From assembly GCA_025200525.1 (NCBI GenBank), contig CM045763.1, forward strand, positions 372,001 through 436,000: DNA of 64,000 nt, read 5' to 3'. This document shows, piece after piece, positions 22,456 through 34,347 of the stretch. Under the pieces are notes generated by a model. That model had not been told where the DNA came from. It made no database searches and saw only the letters and a list, made by a program, of their open reading frames with translations. Made by a program: the position numbers and the translations under genes. Positions within the stretch are counted from its first letter, which is position 1, and every line of letters starts with the position of its first letter. This DNA comes from Camellia lanceoleosa (taxonomy: Eukaryota; Streptophyta; Magnoliopsida; Ericales; Theaceae).

Positions 22456-23174
22456 TATTGTTTAAATTGTGAAATTAAATAAATAAATTTATGAAGAAAT
22501 CAAATTATATACCAAGAACATATGCTAATAATTACAATTAAATTTCAACAGAAATACACAAAACAATAAAAGGGTAAAGAGACGAAACCGAATCCTGCAC
22601 AGAAGCAGTTTCCTTAAAACAGATTTCGCCACCTCACGGGTCGAGTGCTTGAGGAATCCCAGCGTCTGTCTCCCAGGATACGACGGTCAAAACCAACTAC
22701 GGCAGAAGCACTTTCTATCTAGCTTAGCGAACAAAAACAGTGGCAGCACTCTCTTAATGTAGGAATTTTCTGGCAAACTGACTTGTAAAATGGAAGAAAA
22801 AAATTTCTATATTGAAACTTGATAGGAGGGTCTCAATTTATACATGTAAAGGGGAGAGAAGAAGAGCCTCTAGCCTTTAAGGTTGGTCATTAAAACACCA
22901 CGCATCCATAGCCCCTTTCCAAAAATATGAAAGGTTGGATGCCCAAAGGATTCACACCTTTTAGCCAAGAAAAATGATTTAAATACTCTTTAAATTACTA
23001 TTCATGAATCTAACATCATGAAGCAATTTCTTGGCAATTTCTTATTCAAAACCTAATGGTTTTTGGCTCACTTGGACCCAACACAATAAAAGGTTGGGAC
23101 CCACTTTAATATTAAATTAAAGTCACCACACTTTAATATTAAATTAAAGTCACCAAAAATCATTTTTTCCAACA
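22456..23174 (-). repeat. 3' LTR of the nested copia element
   Basis: The plus strand reads TATTGTTTAAATTG at its left end (TG changed to TA) and ends TTTTTTCCAACA. Near its right end it carries a direct repeat of TTTAATATTAAATTAAAGTC (23109-23152). Confidence 0.9.
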
Positions 23175-23729
23175 ATCTCCCACATAAATAAAAATTGACC
23201 GAAAGACTCAACAAACGGACATTGTTCAACAATAATGACTTGAAGAGAGAGTACAACAAACTAACCTTGACATCAAAGAAGGTAACTTTTGGCTTTGAAC
23301 CTCTCCCAGTGAAAACCTATCGAGTTTACTGGCTGATCAGTGAATAAGACATCTTGAACTGCTCTGCCGTTTGTGTAAACTGAAACAATAGATCTCACAC
23401 GGGAATTACTCCTACCACTATTATGTTCTCACTGGTGTGCCCTGTGTGGCCCTGGACACTAGCCTGATTCAGCGAGTGGTTTCAAAGAATCTTTGCCTAT
23501 CCAATTCTTCTAGAAGCGGCCCCACTTCACACTCACATAGGTGACTCTACTTGAGTATCCTGCAATACTCAGCTCAACAGCTTAACACACTAGAGTCATT
23601 AAAAGCTCAGCTTATCCTTTACACTTGCAAGTATCACTGATAGAAGGAATGACTGGAGGTTTAACCTCCTCATACCATCGTTACACGCAATTAGGTTGTC
23701 CCATTGAACCTAGATCTTGGGATCTCTAG

Positions 23730-24394
23730 TCAACTAGGTTGGGTTTCCATTTCGGTAACTTCCAAAGGCCTCAACCCCATTCCTTTTGACGACGTTTCGA
23801 CTAACACTCGACTTAACCCTTTGGTTAGCGGATCCGCAATGTTGTCCTTAGACTTTACATAGTCTAAAGAGACAACTCCATTCGAGAGTAGTTGTCGTAT
23901 GGAATTATGTCTACGACGGATATGTCTAAACTTTCCATTATACATATTACTCTGTGCCCTACCAATTGCAGATTGACAATCACAATGAATACAAATAGTA
24001 TGCAGGTTTTAGACCAACGTGGAATATCTTCAATGAAATGGCGAAGCCATTCTGCTTCTTCCGTTGCTTTATCCAAAGCAATAAACTCTGATTCCGTCAT
24101 TGATCTAGATATACACGTTTGCTTGGAAGATTTCCAAGACACGGCTGCTCCACGAAGAGTGAACACATATCCACTAGTGGACTTTAAGTCCTTTATATCT
24201 GATATCCAATTCGCGTCACTATATCCTTCAAGCACCGCTGGATATCGAGTATAATGCAGCCCATAATCCCGAGTCTAGCGTAAATACCTTAACGCCCGCA
24301 CAATGCCCTTCCAATGAGAATCATCGGGATTACTTGTGTATCTACTAAGCCTGCTAACCGAGTAAGCTATATCCGGCCTAGTACAACTCATCAG
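23730..24394 (-). pseudogene. Copia RNase H region, broken
   Basis: Recognisable RNase H blocks on the minus strand are [50 protein letters not shown], then after a frame change [18 protein letters not shown] and VKSKDNIADPLTKGLSR. The stop ending the upstream RT frame falls in the block before MSCTRPD. A further stop lies near 24280 (after LRYLR), and there is a frameshift near 23990. In an intact element this domain degrades the RNA template during reverse transcription. Confidence 0.85.
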
Positions 24395-25618
24395 CTATAT
24401 TAAACTTCCAATTACCCGAGAATGTTCTAACTGTGAGACACTTTCATTATTATTCTTGGTAAAATGTAGCCTTAAGTCTACAGATGTCGATGACACACTC
24501 GTATCTGATCCACTAAACTTCTCAAGTATCTTATCAACATAATGAGACTGAGAAAGTACAATTCCGCCAGAGATTCTAGTAATCTTAATACCCAGAATAA
24601 CATCTGCAATGCCCATATCTTTCATGTCAAACTTAGAGTTTAACAACTTCTTGGTAGTTTTGATCATTGCATTATTACTACCTATAATGAGCATATCATC
24701 AACATATAGACACAAAATAACATAACCTCTGTCAGTGTCCTTGACATAAATACACTTGTCATATTCGTTGATTCTAAACCCATTTGACAACATTACATTG
24801 TCAAACTTCTTATGCCATTGTTTAGGCGCTTGCTTCAAACCATACAAAGATTTGACAAGTTTACAGACTTTCTTGGTTTGTCCTGGAGCTGAAAATCCCT
24901 CAGGTTGCTCCATGTAGATTTCTTCATTCAAATCCCCATTTAAGAAAGCTATCTTTACATCCATCTGGTGTATTTCTAGATTGCGCAAAGCTGCTAACAC
25001 AATCACCATGCGAATGGATGTTATCCTAGTAACAGGTGAGTACGTATCAAAGTAATCCAGGCCTTCTCGTTGCCTGTACCCTTTGATAACGAGCCTCGCC
25101 TTATACTTGTCAATTGACCCATCGGCCTTCATCTTTCTTTTAAAAATCCATTTGCAGCCTAAAGGCTTGCAACCTGGAGGTAAATCTGCCAACTCCTGTG
25201 TGTGGTTACAGAAGATGGAGTCAATTTCACTTTTGATCGCTTCTTTCCATAAAGGACTCTCAGGAGAAGTCACAGCTTCGTGGAAAGTTTGAGGTTCGTT
25301 CTCAACCATATAAGTCAAGAAGTCTGAACCAAAAGATTTGGATATCCTATCCCTTTTACTCCTTCTGGGCTCATCTAAAACCTCAATTTGATCATCACCT
25401 GAATCATCAACATGATCATCCTCACTAGCAAGCTCATCAAATTGCTCCAAAGACCTTGGAACCCCTTCATGGGTTCGACAAGGAAAAATGTCTTCAAAGA
25501 AACATGCATTCCTTGACTCCATGATGGTATTCCTGTGTATGTCTGGAATTTCAGACTTATGTACAAGAAACCGATATGCACTACTATTATGTGCATAACC
25601 AATGAATATACAATCCAC
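24395..25618 (-). pseudogene. Copia reverse transcriptase, 407-codon open segment
   Basis: The segment reads from the post-integrase region (FIGYAHNSSAYR) through a linker into the reverse transcriptase. Motifs in order: CKWIFKRKMKADGSIDKYKA, DYFDTYSPV, IHQMDVKIAFLNGDL, EEIYMEQPEGF, KLVKSLYGLKQAPKQWHKKF, and the catalytic CLYVDDMLIIGS near residue 310. It ends GSLI at an in-frame TAG where the family continues directly into RNase H, so that stop is a mutation. The reading frame extends upstream of the listed start, because this is the middle of a polyprotein rather than a separate gene. Confidence 0.92.
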
Positions 25619-25850
25619 GGATTTCGGGCCTATCCTAACCCGTTAGGGTGTAGGAATCACCACAATAGCAAGACACCCCCACATTTGTAAGAATTTATAA
25701 GAAGACTTAACGCCTTTCCATAACTCATACGGGATCTTGTCCACTTCGCTTCAACACAAGTTTCACACTTGTGTTTTGTTAGAATGACCTTGTCGGACTC
25801 AAAAACCATGCGAAAACATGTTTACTGAGAAGAGACCTTGAGACAAGATT

Positions 25851-26310
25851 CTAACAAATGTCCAAAACATACAGGACTTTGTTCAAGGTTAGCTCTTTCC
25901 CCGAGGTTAACTTCAGGACCACCTTCCCTTCAACAAATGAGGTAGTAGAGTTTCTCATAAACAACTTCTCACCGTTTGTAACCGGTTCGAAAGTTGTAAA
26001 CAGCTCCTTCTCGGAGCAGATGTGGTGTGTAGCCCTAGTAAAGATAAAACCCCTTGCTACCACAGTTGTAGCACTTCCCAAAGAACCGAAAACCTGGTTC
26101 CCGCGGCTTGTATGCCAGCTTCTTTGCAACACCACCCCTTGGCCCCAGCATAAAGCCCTTGTTCACGGGAGGCTTCTTCCTCATCCTAGAAAATTTGACA
26201 TGCTCAATGACATTGGCCTTCACTAAGGAGGTACTCTCTCCTTTCTTTCTATTATCCTTCTCAATTTTGGAGTCAGATAACAAAGTTTTTTGAACAAATC
26301 CTTGTGTCAC
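25851..26310 (-). pseudogene. Copia gag zinc knuckle and protease remnant
   Basis: One frame (26310-26035) ends with a partial CCHC knuckle, CYNCGSKGF. An overlapping frame (26135-25851) carries ATHHIC, the region of the copia protease and pre-integrase segment, then LTSGKELTLNKVLYV. The second half of the knuckle and the DSG active site of the protease are not intact, so a deletion plus frameshift is inferred. Confidence 0.75.
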
Positions 26311-26410
26311 AATGATTATGAAACTCTCAAAATCATATCACAGTAAATACATTCCTAGAATGTCATCAACCGAATTAGGCACCCAAATATATTAGGTCCG
26401 ACCAATCACT

Positions 26411-26822
26411 CTGAAGCCAATAGTCTTACTATTAGAAAACACAAATCCAGTGTTCAATAGTCTACTATTCAGAACTTCATAACATGGCCAGTAGTCTTAT
26501 GACTAGGAATCACTAATTTCTCAGCATATGGTCAGTAGACTTTCTACTACTAGGCATCACAATATCTTAACTTATGATCAGTAGTCACTTTACTACTAGA
26601 AATCACAATGTCCTGACATAGGATCAATTTACTAGGAATCATCATGTCTGGACATATGACCAGTAGCCTCTCCACTACTAGGAACCATGATGTCTTAACA
26701 TGTGATCATACTACTAGGAACCACAATCTCATAACTGTGTAACCAGTGGTCTAACACCACTTAGGAACCACCAGTTTTCTATCTCTGTGATCAGTGATCT
26801 TGTACTCACTAGGAGCCACCAA
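26411..26822. repeat. Degenerate tandem repeat with ACTAGGAACCAC words
   Basis: About eight units of roughly 45-60 bases, each with ACTAGGAAYCAC, a variable stretch, then GATCAGTAG or similar (near 26501, 26557, 26606, 26628, 26677, 26712, 26760 and 26805). It lies where gag coding sequence would be expected in the copia element. Confidence 0.7.
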
Positions 26823-28154
26823 TTTAAAAATATATTTGGAATTTAAAAATCAAAAAAATATTCACCCACTATAACAAGTTGTCTTAACTTTTCTTTCAAG
26901 CAAAGTCACATAGCAATCATAGATGCTATAAATAACACAAGGATACCATACTATTTGCCTCTGATCAATTCAGAGATATTTTAATGCAATCTTATGATTT
27001 CCTTTAATCATACTTGATCTCTCAAGATCTTCCTTTAAGAATCTCGTAAGGCTAAGGTTGTCAAGTGGAACAACATTTCTGTTTGTCACCTTTTGAAGCC
27101 ATTTCTGAAACATCACAATTGAATTTCACTTCTGTGATTCCAGAAATTAAACTTAACCCTTAGAAAATCCCTCAGATGGAAATTTAATTCAGAACTAGTC
27201 TCACCATTTAACCTAGAATCGAACATGGTCAGGAATGTTCTCAAAAGGACTGAAAGGGTCACATCGGTTCCACTTACAACCCGGTTAACCTTTTGACAAA
27301 ACATTCAAGAGCATGTTGACTCCTAGTCCATAGGAAACAATTTAAAAATTAAGATTTCCAGGGGATAAACCAGGTTATAACAAACCGATTCCCAAGCAAA
27401 TAAAATTTGCTACCAGAATTACACTACTCATAAAAATTAACCGGTACTCCCGGAACTACGCTCATTATTTCTGAATAAAATCAGAAATATTTTAGCTAAT
27501 GCTAAAATTTGGTTTCCTTTCTCAAAACCAAAACACTTTGGACATAATCAGATTATAACCAAAGACTTTCTCCAAACTTGGTTTTCCAATACTTTGGGAA
27601 TAAAATGATTAAACCCAAAGACGTTCTCAAACTCCAAAGGTTTGAAACCAAATCCGTCTTAGTTGTCATTTTTTAACAAATAAGAACTACTCTTTAGCCA
27701 AAGCTAAAACTTTGGTTTCTATCACAGAAAATCAAACCAAGTTCCAAACTTACAAGCAATTTAAAAATTGCTATAACAATTACACGCATATAAAATGCTT
27801 CTAAGAAAACAAGCAAAAACTTGCTACTACAAATTGGTAAACAAATCAACTATATCTCAAGCAAACATGCTTCAAATATTTAAATAAAATGGCCAATCCA
27901 TAAGGATTCTATTTAGTCCAAAAGCCTTTCCACGCTTAGGTATTCCTATTTAACACAAAAGTTAGTAGTCCAAACATTTTTGTTTTTACATCCCAAATAC
28001 CATCTAGCCAACTTTTAATTATATAAGTAACCAATGCATTAAAATGCCAATTAAATTAAAACTTTAAAATAAAGTTCTATACTCATGGGTAATGAATGAA
28101 ATTAATTCATAATAACCATTTAAACTATTAACTCCAAATAAATAAGTTAAATTC

Positions 28155-28318
28155 AAAGTTAATGCACCCAATTAAATAATTCAGATTAATGCTCCCAATT
28201 AGACAATTTAGATTAATGCACCTAATTAAATAATTCACATTAATGCACCCAATTAAATAATTTAGATTAATGCACCTAATTAAATAATTCACATTAAGGC
28301 ACCTAATTAAATAATTCA
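28155..28318. repeat. Tandem repeat of about 33 bp, five to six units
   Basis: Units of AATTAAATAATTYASATTAATGCACCY type (written in parts: AATTAAATAATT then ATTAATGCACC) repeat in the leader part of the copia element between the 5' LTR and the coding region. Confidence 0.85.
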
Positions 28319-28616
28319 TAAAAAAACTCTATAACTCCAAAATGCATTAAATTAGTTAATCTAGTCTAGAAAATAATAAGCATGTGACAAATTAAAACTA
28401 GAATAGAATTAGCATGTCAAAATTGCAACATCCATAAATTATATTTTATAACCTTAAAATTCATGCAAATTATGATAGATAATTCTAACGAAACTAAGCA
28501 ATTAGAGAGTACCATAGCATAATTTACAATCATTGAAATAGTGAGCAATTCCGCAACAATTCCTAGTAACATTATACAAAGCTAACCTAATAGCCTATAT
28601 AAATCTATTTAAAGCT

Positions 28617-29327
28617 TGTTGTTTAAATTGTGAAATTAAATAAATAGATTTATGAAGAAATCAAATTATATACATGCTAATAATTACAATTAAATTTCAA
28701 CAGAAATACACAAAACAATAAAAGGGTAAAGAGACGAAACCGAAGCCTGCACGGAAGCAGCTTCCTTAAAACAGATTTCGCCACCTCACGGGTCGAGTGC
28801 TTGAGGAATCCCAGCGTCTGTCTCCCAGGATACGACGGTCAAAACCAGCTACGGCAGAAGCACTTTCTATCTAGCTTAGCGAACAAAAACAGTGGCAGCA
28901 CTCTCTCAATGTAGGAACTTTCTGGCAAACTGACTTGTAAAATGGAAGCAAAAAATTTCTATATTGAAACTTGATAGGAGGGTCTCAATTTATACATGTA
29001 AAGGGGAGAGAAGAAGAGCCTCCAGCCTTTAAGGCTGGTCATTAAAACACCAAGCACCCATAGCCCCTTTCCAAAAATATGAAAGGTTGGATGCCCAAAG
29101 GATTCACATCCTTTAGCCAAGAAAAAGGATTTAAATACTCTTTAAAATCCTATTCATGAATCTAACATCATGAAGCAATTTCTTGGCAATTTCTTATTCA
29201 AAACCCAATGGTTTTTGGCTCACTTGGACCCAATACAATAAAAGGTTGGGACTCATTTTAATATTAAATTAAAGTCACCACACTTTAATATTAAATTAAA
29301 GTCACCAAAAATCATTTTTTCCCAACA
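28617..29327 (-). repeat. 5' LTR of the nested copia element
   Basis: The plus strand starts TGTTGTTTAAATTG and ends TTTTTTCCCAACA. On the minus strand it is the upstream LTR. No tRNA-Met type PBS was found just inside it (AGCTTTAAATAG is present instead), so the leader may be rearranged or use another primer. Confidence 0.9.
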
Positions 29328-29332
29328 CATCC

Positions 29333-30833
29333 GTGAGTCAAATCCGATTCCACTATTACTAGTTTGGTTAAACAGATTACGAAGAAACACGAAAGTCTCA
29401 CTAATAATTTTAGGTGAATTTGAATTAATCACAACAATAAGAGGAATAGATCTCACCAACTATCCGAACAAATCGTCTTCGAAGCAAAGCTGAAGAATAC
29501 ATCCAATTAATGAACAAAACCAATGATGTAGAGGGTTTTCGAAACAAACAATGGTTGATGAATAGAACCTTCGAAGTAGCACAACTGGTGGCTACAACCA
29601 AAAAAATAAAGTACACAACTTGGATGTGCAACTGATATGGCTAATTGTATTCTCTACTATCACCATACATGATGCATATATTACCCTATGACTTAACAAA
29701 GTCTAGCACTTGGACTTCCCCAGAAAGAATTAATGATTGTCACCAAAATTGACCAATTAACTAAGAGATAAACAAAAGGTCACATTTAATATTATATTTG
29801 TTGACATAAGCCAAGAATGGTGGCCCCATTATTCAAGCACATTTGGACAAGTCTTTTAAATTTGTAGACTTCATTCAATAACTTGAAACCAATAAAAAAA
29901 AACAAATACTTCGTGCTTCGTGCAACGTGATACAAGCTTTGAAGGTAACCATAAAACCAAATGGTGATGATCTTATGGATCAATTAATAACCATATTTTT
30001 TGCCCAATATATTGTAATAACAAAATATTTTTTATTAGTCATTCCATCAAAATCAAATTTTGATGTGAACCACAAATCCAAAATGAATTTTGAATAACAA
30101 AAGTCATGGTATAGTGTAATCATGAAAATTAATACTTTTGACACTTTGAAAAATGTCAAACGTTTTGAATTCATTAACAGCGGCTTGTTCATTATTCTTG
30201 ACCATGTTTGGTTTAAAAACATGACTTTCGCCAAACTGATTTTCATAATTATTTGGAAAAGTGGGTTGTTTTTCCATGTTAGCCATTAATGGCTTATGAA
30301 AATCCCCCATAAGTATTATTTTCATGACTTGACTTTCTAAAAATTGATTTTTGGACCCCCCGAGCCATGCATGGAACATCATTCTTAGTCAAATTTGGCT
30401 CAAGAACATGCTCTTTCGGTATGGTAATTTCATAATTTGGCTATTTAAAAACGGGCTCTTGAAACCCCCCGGGCCATTGATGAAATTATATTTTCACTAA
30501 TTTCAGTCACAAATGACTTGAAAACATTTTGTAAAACCCCCACAAAATTCAGTCATTGAAGAATTGACAAGAAGGGTTGATAACTCATGTCTCTATTGGC
30601 AAATTTCCATATCAAGTTGATGAATTACTCTAATTAAATGGTGTATTTGTTCTTCTACCAAATAATATTGTAATGGATGGAAGTTTGTTTCATCAAGAAA
30701 ATGGATATCTTCTTGAAGATCCAAATTTTTTTGTTTATGCCAAAAGATTTCATCTAGGCTATTTAGAATGGATGAATCCAATTCATTTTTCATTTCTTAC
30801 ACTTGACATCCCACCAGGCGTGCCAAAAATTAT
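29333..30833 (-). other. Interior remnant of the host LTR element
   Basis: This is the part of the non-autonomous host element on the right of the copia insertion. The minus-strand open frames (29792-29983, 29980-30246, 30104-30382, 30593-30793) overlap in different frames and suggest an ancestral ORF with shifts. Visible pieces are AWLGGSKNQFLESQVMK and LDEIFWHKQKNLDLQEDIHF. I do not recognise a domain. Confidence 0.4.
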
Positions 30834-32092
30834 TGACTTATTTTTCTTATGAAGGAAAATATCATAAATACAAGCGTGCCTGCAAGGATTAAAAGATCCT
30901 TACAGATTAAATTCAAGCCAATTATCAAGCGAGTGTGTTGACAGTTCTTTTGCCTCAATGAAGTGGACTTCAAAATTGCCAAGTGTGGAGAAAAGAAAAA
31001 TTAATAGAAGAAGGAATGAGACAGAGAAAGATGATTGAGTGAACAATTAGGGTGATTGAGTGAACATCAAAGTAACAATTACTTACCTCTACTCCTATGC
31101 TTTGAAAAGGAAGTGCATAAAATGCTTCAAAAAGGAAGTACTGAAAATAAATGCTTTGAAAAGGAAGTGCATAAAATAAAATGTAAAAAATATAAATGAC
31201 AAGAAAAATATAAATCAATTGTCTTTGATTTGAGTTCTGGATCCTCCTTCCTCCCTTACAATGTAGTCATTGATGACTATTTATAGCGAAAAAAAATACA
31301 GCAATAACTACTAAGTGTAGACACCCCATTTTTGACCGCCCTTAAGACTTGGGCGCTACTGATGGTTTACTTGGTGGTGAAAGATGTGCAGAGTAAAAGT
31401 TCGATTTCTTCGGCAAGAGGAGAGTCAAATCCCAACCTCACACCCCATTTTGGACCAAAGCTATTTTGAATGTTTTTTAGACTTTAAAACCCTCTCTTTC
31501 AAAATATTTTTGAAATAAAGTTTCTATGAGGCTCTGAGGCTCGCATTTTGTTAAATGATGCACTTTTCGGTATACCGGGCAAGGACAAAGTGGAAATGAA
31601 TGAAAGAGAGGTGAAATCTTTGAAAAATCTTTCAAAACACCTTGCTTAGGGATTTGGAGTTGGAGGAAAGAAGAGGAGAGGGAAGAAACCCAATTGGGGA
31701 AGGAGTTGGGCATAAATCGTTAAGAGAGAGTCGAGCAACCCTCGCTAAATCAGGCCTATCCTTTTGAATACTTAGATTTCAGATATGAGGCCACCCCCGT
31801 TGGAAATCTTACTTTTGGGGCTTCATTTTTCACTTAATAATCTCCTAAAGCCGAGTCCGGATGGGGGAGATATGATTTGTTGAAGTTGGGTATCATTCCG
31901 ATTGGACCGAAACTGAGCAATCTTCACTAAAAAAAGGGATATCTATTAGCATACTTGGAATTTTGAGGTGATTCTCCTAAATTTGGAAAGAAGACTTCTG
32001 GGGCTACAGTTTAGGCTCAAGAATGACCTAAAAAGGAGTCCAGATGAAGGAATTAGGCTTGCTTCAAGTTAGGGACTAAGACTGATTTTTTC

Positions 32093-32160
32093 CATCGGCC
32101 TCTATGGAAACGTGAACCTTATCGGCCACAAATGTTGGCCGATCAGCCAAAAATGTCCAG
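32093..32160. repeat. Start-side GCCGAT palindrome cluster in the giant LTR (copy 1)
   Basis: It contains ATCGGCC, TTATCGGCCAC, TTGGCCGATCAGCC. About 780-845 bases from the LTR start. The corresponding place in copy 2 holds GGTCGGCC words (40693-40770). Confidence 0.75.
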
Positions 32161-34229
32161 AAAGCCCAGAATTGACAGATATTTCTCCTCCAGCTGTTTC
32201 CAGCTTGTGCCACTTGTCCCAAATCAGATATTTCGACCAAACTTGATATTTTGCTATATATGAGAGTCTTATATCTCATATTCAAGGGGTTAAAACATTT
32301 CTAAAAAAGGCTTAGAAATTTGAGAGCTTCTCACTCTAGAATCCTCTCTCTCTAGAAGTTTTGTGAGCAAAACTCTCTTCCTCCCTAGAACTCTCTCCTT
32401 CTCCTCTTGTTTTAGGCATAGAAATGAGAATTTCCTACACTTTTGCAAAGAGACCCTTAACCAAAGTTGATTATCTTTGGGTTAAGGTAGCTTAGGACTT
32501 TGTTTGAGCTCCAAAAGGCTGATTTTGGCTCAGATTTTGGTTGGTTTTGCTGCTGTGCTTCAAGGTGCTTCAAGGGTAAGGACTTCTCATTTTCAAGCTT
32601 ATTTTTGCACATTTGCTTTACCTTCATTTTTCCATTGTTTTGGACTATTTTGAGGCTGGTTTTGGACTGTCAAAAACTCTGTTTTTAACGTGTAAAAATG
32701 GTAGTTTAAGGCTTGGTGAGTTTGGGGATTGTTCTCCCTTTTTGTTCCTTAGCTTGTGAGGCCTTTTGTGCAACTTCTCACCACCTTCAAATCCAACTTT
32801 TTTGGCCTTTTCACCACTGAAAATCAGAGGTATTTCAGTGGTGGAAACCATGTTTTGAGGCCCAAAATAGGAGGGGGTGGCCTCCCCTCCTCGCTTCTTG
32901 GTTGCATGCCTTGTTAGCCTAATTATTGAGCATGTTTTTCTAGCATGTGTTAGCTCATTCTTAGCTTATTTTTGGGCTTATTTTAGCATGGCATAACTCT
33001 GTTTTGGCCTGGTTTGGTCCCCTCTTGCATGCTCCTTACACTTGTAGTGTAAACCTTGCTTACTAACTTTGTATGCTTGCTATTTTTGCCCATAATTCTA
33101 GCATGTTTTGGCTCTACTCCATACATGTTTTAGCATTATTTTGACATGTTTTAGGATTGTTTTGGGCTGCCTTGGTCATATGACTCATGTTTTGTATAGC
33201 TATAGTGCAAATGCCTTGACTAGTCTTGAGTTTTGAGACCACTAGCATGCTATATTTGTGATGTATGCATGATATGGCATCATTTGGTATGAAATTTCAG
33301 AGCTTATATCTTTGCCATGCTTCCACTTAAATCACTCTTTAAGTGCTTTTGGAAGTTATGCCTTATATCTTGCTTGTGAGCCAATTTGTGCGCATGTTTG
33401 TCTAGCATTTTGAGCTTCAATTCCAGCATGTTTAGGCCATTATTTTGATGTGATTAAGCTCTGTCCAAAGCTGGTTTAGTCCATTGAGCCTTGTGTTGCA
33501 TGGTTCTAGTGTTGTGTTCTTCACTAGTTTCAATGTTTAAGCCTACTAGCATGTTGTACTTGAGGTGTTTGCATGTTAGAGTCTTGTTTATCATGCCATT
33601 TTAACACTAAAAAATCTGCTATCTCCCTCATTTCTTCATTTTTGATTTGTTTTAAGGATTGGTTAGTCTTGAAGTTGTGTTTAATGCTTGGGATTGAGGC
33701 CTATACCTAAGGCATTGGTCTCTCCCATGCCTTAAACCATTCTCTTTGATAGACCTCTCTCTCATTAGAGGACTCTCATATTTGGACAAGTTGATTAATG
33801 AATGGATTGGTAATGTTAAAATGTGAAAACAAAATCAATCAAGTAAAATGTGCCAAGATAAGCATGTTGCATGTGTGCGTTGCATTGTGTTCAACCGGAC
33901 GTTATGTTGAACACAAAGTGAATTGGTCCATTTCATACTTGAAGTGATGAAAATGGGTCAATCCCCTTTGTCTCCATTGCCTTTGATTATCCATGATAAG
34001 GTGATGGTCCAAGTGTCTTGTTTGTCATGCATTTATTGAGTTTGTGCAAGCTTGACTCTTTGGCCATCATGCATTGAGATGCGTGATTGATGGCTCGAGA
34101 GTCAAGTACCACACTCCCTTGAGCTTGAGAAATGATAGGGAGGGTGGTTGTGCACACATACCTTGCAAATACACTACCATACCTCTGTTTGTGCTCTATC
34201 GCAACAAAAAGGAGAGTTTGCAGGAAGAC

Positions 34230-34347
34230 ATGGCCGATCGGCTATCTAGTGTGCCGATCGGCTATCAATAATTGGCCGATAGCCTCAAAATTGGTTGATG
34301 ACTATTATCCTTTGGCCGATGGCCACCCCTCTTAGCCGATGAGCTCT
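34230..34347. repeat. End-side GGCCGATCGGC palindrome cluster in the giant LTR (copy 1)
   Basis: It contains GGCCGATCGGC, TGCCGATCGGC, TTGGCCGATAGCC, TTGGCCGATGGCC and TTAGCCGATG. The flanks match copy 2: on the left GGGAGGGTGGTT...TGCACACATA, on the right CAGAGGCAA...CGGATTTCC. The cluster itself differs. Confidence 0.85.

Larger units (their letters stand above)
22456..29327 (-). mobile_element. Ty1/copia retrotransposon, 6.9 kb, decayed, nested
   Basis: LTRs lie at 22456-23174 (719 bp) and 28617-29327 (711 bp). They are nearly identical apart from a 12-base indel near 22516 and scattered changes, so this is a fairly recent insertion. The target duplication CATCC is at 22451-22455 and 29328-29332. 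On the minus strand the purine tract TATGTGGGAGAT directly precedes the left LTR, which makes the left LTR the 3' one. Coding order on the minus strand is CCHC knuckle and protease (about 26310-25851), then reverse transcriptase (25618 onward), then RNase H (to 23730). The integrase core is missing between about 25850 and 25740, so the copy cannot move by itself. Confidence 0.93.
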
